Below are positions 8,900 through 16,337 of a stretch of DNA of 64,000 nucleotides, piece by piece. Both the position numbers and the translations under genes were made by a program. The notes beneath the pieces were generated by a model. It did not search any database, was not told the origin of the DNA, and was given only the letters and a program-made list of their open reading frames with translations. Within the stretch, counting starts at the first letter, position 1; each line of letters opens with the position of its first letter. The DNA is from Planctomycetaceae bacterium (GTDB lineage Bacteria > Planctomycetota > Planctomycetia > Pirellulales > Pirellulaceae): assembly GCA_020638995.1 (NCBI GenBank), contig JACKHM010000002.1, forward strand, positions 1,426,001-1,490,000, read 5' to 3'.

Positions 8900-9526
8900 A
8901 TGCCTGATAACACCAACTATATCGTAGCCATTGCAGGGCCAGTTGGTGGGGGAAAGACATCGTTGGTGAACGGCATCGCAGCGACACTCAAAGATTCGAT
9001 GCCTATCTTCTTCGACCACTACGAGCAGATCACGGCAAAGTCCATGGAGAGCATCAGAAAATGGATGCAGGAGGGAACTGTGGTCGACGAGTTCTCGGTT
9101 CCACAGCTTACCGTTGATCTTCAACGGTTAAAGCGTGGCGAATCGATTCGACACCCGCAGACACAATTGCTGACACCAGCATCAAAGTACGTACTCTTTG
9201 AAACACCTTTTGGAAGACTTCACCGCGCGACCGCCGAACAAATTGATTTGATGGTTTGGATCGACACACCTCTAGATATAGCGTTGGCGAGGAAATCTCG
9301 CGAGTTAGTCGGGATTTTCCTGAACGAGCGACCGCTTGCTACTGATCGAGATAGTCTAGCTTGGCTACACGGATACTTTAGCAACTATGTCGAGGCAATT
9401 GGCAGCTTGCTGAAACTTCAACAGAATCGTGTGGGATCTCAAGCAGACGTTGTCGTTGACGGACAACTCAGCCAGGAAGAGCTGATTCCGACGACCATTC
9501 AAGCGATAAAACATCGTCTCCCGTGA
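8900..9526 (+). CDS. Small P-loop kinase (uridine kinase-like)
   Basis: 208 residues. I chose ATG 8900, which follows AAAAGGA at 8886–8892, rather than the longer open frame that reaches into the divergent halogenase gene. A Walker A motif GPVGGGKTS lies at residues 12–20, and the downstream VLFETPFGRLHR and LMVWIDTPLDIALARK blocks match the Walker B and lid region of uridine kinase/phosphoribulokinase-type P-loop kinases, which phosphorylate small molecules with ATP. The presence of such a kinase inside a halogenase/radical SAM cluster suggests phosphorylation of an intermediate, as activation or self-protection (inference). It is convergent with the methyltransferase, only 3 bp apart. Confidence 0.75.
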   Translation: MPDNTNYIVAIAGPVGGGKTSLVNGIAATLKDSMPIFFDHYEQITAKSMESIRKWMQEGTVVDEFSVPQLTVDLQRLKRGESIRHPQTQLLTPASKYVLFETPFGRLHRATAEQIDLMVWIDTPLDIALARKSRELVGIFLNERPLATDRDSLAWLHGYFSNYVEAIGSLLKLQQNRVGSQADVVVDGQLSQEELIPTTIQAIKHRLP

Positions 9527-9529
9527 TAT

Positions 9530-10360
9530 CTATGCCATCGGCTTATCAAATCTAAAGAAGACATACTTAAGATTTCCGTGATGATGCAGCCAACGTAGTG
9601 TCATGGAAGCTCGCAGGGAAGAATCGATCGGGTCACGCTGCAAATCGAGTCCGCTTGGCACTGTGAACTGATGGCTTGGGAGAGTGTTCTCCGTTCCGTC
9701 AATTTCGCACACGCAGTGCAACCCCGATACTTTTCCTAACTCCTTGTGATTGGAATCACTTCCCCAAAGATCGGGCCAGGGCCCATATCCGTCTTGTAAT
9801 GCCGAACCGCTGAGAAACGCCGGGCAGTCTTGATCAGGCAATGGTTTCGACAACAAGATGTCCGAAAAAACAAAAACTCCGCCAGGTCGCAGAATGCGGG
9901 CCGCTTCTTGGATGAAATTGCGACGAGATGTGAAATGAAACATCGCCTCGATACATAAAATGCGATCGAAGCTCGCACTTGGCAGCGGCAACTGACATGC
10001 ATCGCTGGCAAGCCACTGAAAAGAGTTTTGATTTTGGGCTTTCAGCTCGCGGCAAATATCAAGTTGTCTAGAATCGATGTTCACGCCAACAAGCGTTACA
10101 TCTCGCAGACGAGTGTTAAGTTCAGCCAGCGTCCCACCGAAACCACACCCAACATCAAGCACGTCTTGGCCGTCCTCGACGGCTGCCAGTTCAATTACAA
10201 GATCATTGAGGCGTTGTTGCGCACTTTCGAAATCACCGGAATTGAACCCGTCCGTAACGGTAGCACGGTCCCAATATCCCAAGTGGACAAATCGACCGAT
10301 GCCACCCCGTCGAAAACTCTCGATAAGGTAGTCGAAGTAAGGCGGGACTTCCTTTGACAT
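9530..10360 (-). CDS. SAM-dependent methyltransferase (class I)
   Basis: 276 residues from the internal methionine of MSKEVPPY. An upstream ATG at 10408 would overlap the preceding oxygenase by 46 bp, so the inner start, two bases after that gene's stop, is preferred. Motif I is VLDVGCGFGG, followed by the acidic motif VGVNIDS, the post-I region ILCIEAMFHFTSRRNFIQEAARILRPGG and FSDILL. These resemble small-molecule methyltransferases of the UbiE/tocopherol/RebM type. It would methylate O, N or C of the cluster product. Cotranscribed with the oxygenase at 10363–11223. Confidence 0.87.
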   Translation of the reverse strand: MSKEVPPYFDYLIESFRRGGIGRFVHLGYWDRATVTDGFNSGDFESAQQRLNDLVIELAAVEDGQDVLDVGCGFGGTLAELNTRLRDVTLVGVNIDSRQLDICRELKAQNQNSFQWLASDACQLPLPSASFDRILCIEAMFHFTSRRNFIQEAARILRPGGVFVFSDILLSKPLPDQDCPAFLSGSALQDGYGPWPDLWGSDSNHKELGKVSGLHCVCEIDGTENTLPSHQFTVPSGLDLQRDPIDSSLRASMTLRWLHHHGNLKYVFFRFDKPMA

Positions 10361-10362
10361 AC

Positions 10363-11223
10363 TCAACCCCAGCAGTAATTCTTTGAACGGTCGCGGCTCA
10401 ACGCCCAAAAGCTACACGCATTCCACCTCTTCCTTGCGCCCTCCACGGGTGACAGCCGATGCAAATAGCGCCCCGAATCTAAAATAATCATCGTGCCCGG
10501 CGGGAGCCGAATACACACCGAATCCAGTTGGTTGATGTCCGGTCGAGCGGGCCGATTGTCGTCGTTCATCAGGATGTTTGCCAGTGGTTCGGCGCGGTGA
10601 TTGAAGACTTCGAGTCCGCCACCGGACTCAGGAATGCTGAACGCCAGGACAAACGACATGATGTGCGGTTCTATCAAAGTCAACAGATGGTGGTACGAAG
10701 GCCGCAAAGCTTGCTCGTTATCACAATGTGGGGGAATGAAACCGCCTTCCATATGCGCGCGGATCGTTGTGAACATATACTGCTCGCCGGAGCGAACTCC
10801 GGGCGCAGCAACGAACGGTCGGTCATGATCTAACTTTTCTAGAATCCTTGTGAGATGCGTCATTAATCCCATCGGAGACGGAAACAGCTCATCTAACTGG
10901 CGATGAAACTGTGGAACTTCACGAAAATAGTCCGTCAGATCCGGATGGGTAAGATTCAAGTTGCACCCGTAAAACCACGAACGAAAGACCTCCGGGAACC
11001 AAGTCTTGATAAAAGGCGGATCATGACTTTCAAGTCGCATGACTATATTTTCCAACATCGCCGTCTCGTAAACATTATGAACGATTACACCTTGCAGCTC
11101 TCCCCTGCGCAGCCGATCAAATGCGTCTGCGTAACGTCCGACGTCCGTCACATCTAACTCGATCGCGTGAAAAAAGCTTCCTAGAGTCACATCATTCACG
11201 CTGGATTGTGGTTCGATTGACAT
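10363..11223 (-). CDS. 2-oxoglutarate/Fe(II)-dependent oxygenase
   Basis: 286 residues from the ATG at 11223, which is preceded by CGGGAG; an ATG 60 bp further upstream lacks support. The jelly-roll facial triad is visible as HCD in GGFIPPHCDNEQ and the distal histidine in GRYLHRLSPVEG, followed by ARKRW, where the arginine/lysine would bind 2-oxoglutarate. This architecture hydroxylates, desaturates or halogenates carbon centres. It is the first gene of a two-gene operon with the methyltransferase and is divergent from the B12 radical SAM pair across a repeat-bearing 290-bp region. The substrate is unknown. Confidence 0.82.
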   Translation of the reverse strand: MSIEPQSSVNDVTLGSFFHAIELDVTDVGRYADAFDRLRRGELQGVIVHNVYETAMLENIVMRLESHDPPFIKTWFPEVFRSWFYGCNLNLTHPDLTDYFREVPQFHRQLDELFPSPMGLMTHLTRILEKLDHDRPFVAAPGVRSGEQYMFTTIRAHMEGGFIPPHCDNEQALRPSYHHLLTLIEPHIMSFVLAFSIPESGGGLEVFNHRAEPLANILMNDDNRPARPDINQLDSVCIRLPPGTMIILDSGRYLHRLSPVEGARKRWNACSFWALSRDRSKNYCWG

Positions 11224-11255
11224 AGCGGCTCCCGAAATCAAGCGGCTTTCTCGTG

Positions 11256-11283
11256 ATAATAGAGTGTAAAGGCTACAATCCAA
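11256..11283 (-). promoter_or_regulatory. Possible sigma-70-type promoter of the oxygenase–methyltransferase operon
   Basis: On the minus strand TTGGAT (11278–11283) and TATTAT (11256–11261) are separated by 16 bp, about 32 bp ahead of the ATG at 11223. The -10 matches five of six consensus bases, the -35 only three. Predicted by eye only. Confidence 0.3.
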
Positions 11284-11352
11284 TGCCGAGTCTGGCCATA
11301 CTAAGCATCGTCCGAACCTCTCTGTCTACCCGCGTCATCCACAAAGCAGGCC

Positions 11353-11468
11353 ATCACTTTCCAAGCTATCCGCGCACAACAATCAAAATCGCAGCCATCA
11401 CTTTCCAAGTGACCCGCCCTCAACAACCAGAATCGTGGACGTCACTTTCCAGGTGACGCGCCCTCCTC
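11353..11468. repeat. 44-bp tandem repeat, about 2.6 copies, each with a palindromic core
   Basis: Units begin at 11353, 11397 and 11441, exactly 44 bp apart, the last one partial. The core of unit 2, TCACTTTCCAAGTGA (11398–11412), is a perfect inverted repeat (TCACTT/AAGTGA around TCC). Unit 3 has TCACTTTCCAGGTGA and unit 1 has a decayed right arm. The period is not a multiple of three, so the open frame crossing it is not coding. It sits 46–160 bp upstream of the first B12 radical SAM gene, so it could be a multimerised operator or a dispersed intergenic repeat. Confidence 0.75.
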
Positions 11469-11513
11469 ACTCGGACTGCGTTGACAACTTCTAACTACTT
11501 TCAATAGGTTTCC

Positions 11514-12830
11514 ATGACAATCAGCCGCCGGATCGCACTGGTTTGCATGACGCCAACCACCGATGCCAATGAACTTGGCGACATGGACCTGCCCAGCTAT
11601 GGCATACGCCGCATTCTCGCTTCATTAGTCAACGATCCGGCTCTGAAAGGTGCAACGGTTGAGTTGATCGATCTAGAACACTCCGATGCCGATGCGTACG
11701 TAGAGGCAATTGAGTCGCTCCAGCCGGACCTTATCGGCATGTCAGCCTATGTATGGTCAACGGCGACGTTGATCGAAGTTGCTCGACACATAAAAAAACG
11801 CCGACCAAGTTGCATGATCGTTTTTGGCGGTCCGTCGGCCCGCACTGCGGTCTTCGATCTCCCTTGTTATCCCGATCCAGTAGAATGCGTGGATGCCATC
11901 GTTTCCAGAGAGGGGGAAGTCACGTTCAATCAAATCGCGCGGCTCGATGAACTGACGCGCACTGGCCTCGAATCTATTGGTGGCCTGGACCTTCCAGCAA
12001 ACAACGGTTGGCAAAACACCGGACCGCGGACTCCAATCACTCGTCTCGATGACATTCCTTCTCCCTACCAACTCGACCTTATGCGACGCGAGAGTGTCGC
12101 ATATCTCGAAACATATCGAGGCTGTCCACTTTCCTGCACTTTCTGCGAATGGGGAGCCAGCGACAGTTCGACGACGGTCTTCTCAACAGAGTATCTGCTG
12201 AGAGAGTTCGAGGCGTACTCCCGCCATCAAGTCCCGGCCGTCTTCCTCGTCGATGCCGGCTTGAACCTAAACACGAAGGGCTTTCGAAATCTCTATGAGG
12301 CAGAGTCGCAAGTCGGCTTTCTGAAATCAACAGGACTGTGGTGCGAGGTTTATCCATCACACGTGCAAGACGAACACATACAATTTCTTTCTGAGATCGG
12401 CCCTTCTTATTTGGGAATTGGACTGCAATCTCTCGATCCCGACGTTCTCAAGCTTCACCAGCGACCATTCAATCGAGCCACATTCGAGTCTGCGGTCAAG
12501 CAACTCTCTCAGGTTGCCGAGACAGAGGTTCAGATTATCTTCGGCCTGCCCGGCGATAGTCCGGAGGGATTCCGCCGCACGTTGGATTTTGCTCGCTCGC
12601 TGCCCGTCGCCGTCCGTGCCTATCACTGTTTAGTCCTCCCCGACGCCCTGATGACCCGCGGCCAACCTGAATGGGAAATGCAATTCGACCCACTCACGCT
12701 GGAAATGCAATCCTGTCGCGGATGGTCGGCGAGGGAATTGACGAGCATGCGATCCCGGATGACGGAAGCCGCCCTGGCCAGTGGCGGTCGAGCCGGAGAC
12801 TATTGGTGGTTCTTTCCGCGGCTCAACTGA
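11514..12830 (+). CDS. B12-binding radical SAM enzyme 1
   Basis: 438 residues. An N-terminal Rossmann-like cobalamin-binding region (about 1–150: DLIGMSAYVWST, IVFGGPSART) precedes the radical SAM domain, whose cluster motif is YRGCPLSCTFCEWG (Cys204, Cys208, Cys211), followed by FLVDAGLNLN, EVYPSH and IIFGLPGD. The DxHxxG lower-ligand motif is not seen, which is common in this class. Such enzymes methylate unactivated carbon or phosphorus or perform ring rearrangements; TsrM, which methylates tryptophan, is a known relative by architecture. It is the first gene of a three-gene operon and clearly a paralogue of the next gene. Confidence 0.88.
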   Translation: MTISRRIALVCMTPTTDANELGDMDLPSYGIRRILASLVNDPALKGATVELIDLEHSDADAYVEAIESLQPDLIGMSAYVWSTATLIEVARHIKKRRPSCMIVFGGPSARTAVFDLPCYPDPVECVDAIVSREGEVTFNQIARLDELTRTGLESIGGLDLPANNGWQNTGPRTPITRLDDIPSPYQLDLMRRESVAYLETYRGCPLSCTFCEWGASDSSTTVFSTEYLLREFEAYSRHQVPAVFLVDAGLNLNTKGFRNLYEAESQVGFLKSTGLWCEVYPSHVQDEHIQFLSEIGPSYLGIGLQSLDPDVLKLHQRPFNRATFESAVKQLSQVAETEVQIIFGLPGDSPEGFRRTLDFARSLPVAVRAYHCLVLPDALMTRGQPEWEMQFDPLTLEMQSCRGWSARELTSMRSRMTEAALASGGRAGDYWWFFPRLN

Positions 12831-12861
12831 CGAACGCGTTGTATTTCATTCGAGGAGTGTT

Positions 12862-14196
12862 GTGCACGAATTTCCCTCAGAGCGCAGACAAGGTCGAAAA
12901 GTCGCTTTGCTCGCACGATATCCTTATCGTGACGAAGCGATGCCGCAGTTGATCTCGAACCATGGAATGAGAATGGTCGAGGCGGCCTTGGTGGCGTCTG
13001 AGATGGAAGAGTTGGAGCTTCGCGTCTACGATTTGTCCGAAGTATCAAAGGATGAATTGACGCAAGATCTGCTGACGTTTGATCCAGACGTTTTGGGATT
13101 TTCGGCGTATCTTTGGTCATTTCCGTTCTTCATCGAAGTCGCAACGCTACTGAAGCTTGATGATCCGCGACGTCTTGTCGTATTCGGCGGTCCTTCAGCG
13201 CGACCGAGCATGATGAACCTCAGTCCCTATCGCAATGCCAAACCGTTTATCGATGCGCTCGTGATCAACGAGGGCGAGTTGACGTTTCTGGAGATTGTTG
13301 CTTTGCGAAACCGGAGCGAGGCCGCACTTCGACAGATATCGGGATTGGCACTTCCCACGGAAGACGGTTGGTTCAAGACGCCACCGCGTCCGCTCGGCGA
13401 CTTGAATTCACTACCATCTCCCTATCGACTCGGTCTCGTACCGCGAGGCGGTTTAGGTGTTTTGCAAACGTACCGAGGCTGTCCGTTTACGTGTTCCTTT
13501 TGCGAGTGGGGAACATTAGAGTCACCCAAACGCGTTCGAAGCGTGGACGGACTCTGTGGTGAGTTCGAATCGATGGATCGAGCCGAAGTCCATGGGGCGC
13601 TCCTGGTCGACGCAGGACTCAACTTGAATCACCACGCATTTCGCAACTTAGGCGAAGCCGCAGCGCAAACGAAGTTTTTCGCCGACCGCCATTTCATTTG
13701 CGAAGTTTACCCTGCAAAGATTCAGGACGAACATCTAGACTTCCTCGCCAACGTAGGAAGGCCTCTTGTCGGAATGGGACTGCAATCGTTCGATAACGAT
13801 GTCCTGGCCCACGTCGAGCGTTCCTACGATGAAGTACGATTCGAAGAACACTTGCGGCGTCTCACAGAAATCGCCGGTGTCGCAGTCGAGATAATTCTGG
13901 GTCTACCCGGAGATAACCCCGACAATTTTCGACGCAGCTTCGAACGCGCTCGCACGTTGCCCTGCGCACTGCGGGTCTATCACTGTGTTGTCCTGCCCTC
14001 CGCACTGATGATCCGAGCTCCAGCAAACTACGACATGGCCTTCGATCCCGTTACGTTAAAAATGCGATCTTGTCTCGGCTGGACGGCCACAGACTTGCAA
14101 CGCGAGATCGATTTCGTAACACGTGAAGCAGAAGCCCAGGGTGGTCGATCGGGCCAGTTTTTCTGGATCTTTCCTCCACCTGGGACGTTGTACTAA
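12862..14196 (+). CDS. B12-binding radical SAM enzyme 2 (tandem paralogue)
   Basis: 444 residues from GTG 12862, which follows GAGGAG (12852–12857) and leaves a 31-bp gap after the previous stop; an ATG at 12781 would overlap that gene by 50 bp. The layout is the same as in enzyme 1: a cobalamin-binding region with VLGFSAYLWSFPF and VVFGGPSARP, the cluster motif YRGCPFTCSFCEWG (Cys207, Cys211, Cys214), LLVDAGLNLN, EVYPAK and IILGLPGD, and C-terminal VYHCVVLPSALMIR. The two copies share every motif in order and similar length, so they arose by tandem duplication and probably act at different positions or as partners (inference). Confidence 0.87.
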   Translation: MHEFPSERRQGRKVALLARYPYRDEAMPQLISNHGMRMVEAALVASEMEELELRVYDLSEVSKDELTQDLLTFDPDVLGFSAYLWSFPFFIEVATLLKLDDPRRLVVFGGPSARPSMMNLSPYRNAKPFIDALVINEGELTFLEIVALRNRSEAALRQISGLALPTEDGWFKTPPRPLGDLNSLPSPYRLGLVPRGGLGVLQTYRGCPFTCSFCEWGTLESPKRVRSVDGLCGEFESMDRAEVHGALLVDAGLNLNHHAFRNLGEAAAQTKFFADRHFICEVYPAKIQDEHLDFLANVGRPLVGMGLQSFDNDVLAHVERSYDEVRFEEHLRRLTEIAGVAVEIILGLPGDNPDNFRRSFERARTLPCALRVYHCVVLPSALMIRAPANYDMAFDPVTLKMRSCLGWTATDLQREIDFVTREAEAQGGRSGQFFWIFPPPGTLY

Positions 14197-14212
14197 AGGA
14201 GACATCGCAGAC

Positions 14213-15247
14213 ATGCCAGAACCAAAAGATGCCTTCCCCTATCTCTGCGTTGATGAATTCCTCAAGACGATGATCGACGCAAAGGCCCTTGCGACCGCGT
14301 TCGAAATGCGTCTGATCGATTACCTACAGGAACACACATCATCCACATTTGACGCCGTACAGCGATGTCTGTGTGATGACCGACAAGGTTTGCAGTTCCT
14401 ACTGGGATCGCTTGCCTCGAATAATGTTGTCGTTTGGGAGCGAGACACACTTCGCCTCAGTGATCGCTTCTTGCACGCTTTGCGGTATCGAGACCTGTTG
14501 GAAGCAAAACTTGACTTTGCACAGCTCGTCGCCCCAGATTTGCTCAATTTCTTCCATTTGCTGATTCAAGATCCCGGCGAATTCATGAGCCGCGCCCGAC
14601 TGTTTGAACTCTTCGGCTACCATCGTTGTTTCGATCGCACCGATGAGAACTATGAACTGACAAGACAATGGATGCGATTCACAACGGCATTAACGAAGTA
14701 CGAAGCCGAGGCCTGTTTGCAGCAGCATGACTTCAGCAAATATAAAAAACTATTGGATATCGGCGGAAACAGTGGTGAGTTCGTTCTCCGCATCTGCAAG
14801 CGGCACGCGGCAATCTCAGGAACAATCGTCGATCTGCCGCTGGTCTGCGATGTTGGAACGCAACACGTCTTCGCAGAGCCGGAAGCTGAACGAATAAGCT
14901 TTCACCCTGCTGACGTGCGCAGTGACCGCCTACCGACGGGATTCGATATCGTGACTTTCAAATCTATGTTACATGATTGGCCGGACGCCGAAGTAAGCCA
15001 ATTCATCGAAAAGGCGGCAAGTTGCCTCGTACCGGGCGGAACATTGCTGATATTCGAGCGAAGTTCGATCGAATTCGGACCGCGAACAATCCCTTACGGT
15101 TCGCTGCCGATGCTATTGTTCTTTCGTTCTTTCCGATCACCAAAGGCTTATGAGAAAATCCTCGAAGCGAGCGGGTTCGTCGAAATCAACACAGTACGTG
15201 TCGACTTGGAGACCCCATTCTTGCTGACATCCGGTCGAAAGGCATAG
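14213..15247 (+). CDS. O-methyltransferase, acetylserotonin/caffeate (family 2) type
   Basis: 344 residues from ATG 14213, ten bases after AAAGGAGA; a longer frame reaching back into the radical SAM gene is rejected. An N-terminal helical dimerisation domain (about 1–110) precedes the catalytic domain with SAM motif LDIGGNSGEFVL (about residue 180) and the catalytic HDW signature in FKSMLHDWPD (His254). C-terminal GGTLLIFERS and the SLPMLLFFRSF segment match the substrate pocket. The family methylates phenolic or indolic hydroxyls and related groups. It is the last gene of the B12 radical SAM operon. Confidence 0.88.
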   Translation: MPEPKDAFPYLCVDEFLKTMIDAKALATAFEMRLIDYLQEHTSSTFDAVQRCLCDDRQGLQFLLGSLASNNVVVWERDTLRLSDRFLHALRYRDLLEAKLDFAQLVAPDLLNFFHLLIQDPGEFMSRARLFELFGYHRCFDRTDENYELTRQWMRFTTALTKYEAEACLQQHDFSKYKKLLDIGGNSGEFVLRICKRHAAISGTIVDLPLVCDVGTQHVFAEPEAERISFHPADVRSDRLPTGFDIVTFKSMLHDWPDAEVSQFIEKAASCLVPGGTLLIFERSSIEFGPRTIPYGSLPMLLFFRSFRSPKAYEKILEASGFVEINTVRVDLETPFLLTSGRKA

Positions 15248-15302
15248 CCCGGATTATTCGCCACCTGTAGGCCGGAACGAGCAAACGCTGCCCGTGCCGG
15301 AA

Positions 15303-15980
15303 CTACCGGACAAACGCATTGAACGCCAAGGACCTTCGCTCGCCCTCGCCCCGAAAAGGTTCCGCCCCATGAAGCAGCCAACCCGGAAATACATAGAAGT
15401 CGCCGACTGCTGGTTTGAAGCTGATTAGTGACTTCGAGTACTGTTGCTTACCGCCGCTGATGAAGTTGATGTAGCCCGCTTGCCTTCCGGAAATATAGGT
15501 TCGCAACTCCTCTTGTGCTTCATTGTGAATCTGCGGAACCTTCAAATAAAGCACGCCAGAGATGTCCCCGGAATGAAAATGGACCGGGCTTGGAGTCGAG
15601 GCATATTGACTGACCATCCAAACGACGTCAAATCGCACTTCGTTCATCTGCACTTTATCGACATAACCGAGATAGCGCGCGATCGAACGACTCGCCTGAT
15701 GAGCAAATGACTCGTGCCCCCCCTCGTGCAACTGCTCCTCGGGCACAATGAACTCCATTCCCTCAGTCGGCGACACAATACCATCGGCAAACGAATTGAG
15801 TCGATCGATCACCTCGCTAGACATCCGAGTTCTCGATAGAATCGGCCCAAACGGCGAAAAGAAATCCATCGCATCTTCATCGCTCTCGCCATCACGCACG
15901 AATATCCCTGTATCGGCCTCATACTTCTTCAGCTGGCGGGACTTGCTTCGAATTTCCTCGTCAGGACGTTCTGATCTCAT
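15303..15980 (-). CDS. Putative 2OG-Fe(II) oxygenase (2OG-FeII_Oxy_5 type)
   Basis: 225 residues. The C-terminal half carries the family pattern PVHFHSGDISGVLYLKVP, then FKPAVGDFYVFPGWLLHGAEPF and GERRSLAFNAFV, which place the metal-binding histidines and the terminal arginine of the double-stranded β-helix. The N-terminal half (1–95) is helical and varies within the family. This is unrelated in sequence to the oxygenase at 10363, so the cluster has two distinct Fe(II) oxygenases. It is convergent with the O-methyltransferase (55-bp gap) and marks the right edge of the cluster. It shares a 10-bp upstream motif with the halogenase gene. Confidence 0.78.
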   Translation of the reverse strand: MRSERPDEEIRSKSRQLKKYEADTGIFVRDGESDEDAMDFFSPFGPILSRTRMSSEVIDRLNSFADGIVSPTEGMEFIVPEEQLHEGGHESFAHQASRSIARYLGYVDKVQMNEVRFDVVWMVSQYASTPSPVHFHSGDISGVLYLKVPQIHNEAQEELRTYISGRQAGYINFISGGKQQYSKSLISFKPAVGDFYVFPGWLLHGAEPFRGEGERRSLAFNAFVR

Positions 15981-16337
15981 AGTATTTCACCGCTAGGGAT
16001 ACCATCCACTTGGCTATCGAACTAAACATCTGCTTTGCAAGCTTGTCAACAACACAACTATACCGCATCCGCGTGGTTGCCATTCGACAAGTAAGGCAAG
16101 TCGCTTATCGCCCACAGATGCTCAGCGAATTGACGAGCTAACCGAAGATGCCAACTTCCTGAATAAATTGGGCTTCCTCAATCCATTTATGGCGTCGAAC
16201 TCTGATACCGGTTGTGCAATGCTTCGCGACCGGTCCCATGTCACCGTACGGTACGGGAGGAGATTTCCGCTATAAGTATTGAGCGTTGAGGCCATCGACG
16301 CTGCTTCAAGCCGCAAACGCTGGCGTGATGCCGATCG
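15981..16337. other. 357-bp intergenic region
   Basis: Lies between the oxygenase start and the end of the first DUF1501 gene. I see no convincing coding frame, RNA or terminator. It includes the motif ATACCATCCA at 15999–16008, also present upstream of the halogenase at 8798–8807, and a short palindrome ACCGTACGGT near 16243. Confidence 0.5.

Noticed and set aside
11253..11456. A 67-codon frame as RiPP precursor in the divergent region
   Set aside because: It consists largely of the 44-bp repeats, whose period breaks the frame; no ribosome-binding site.
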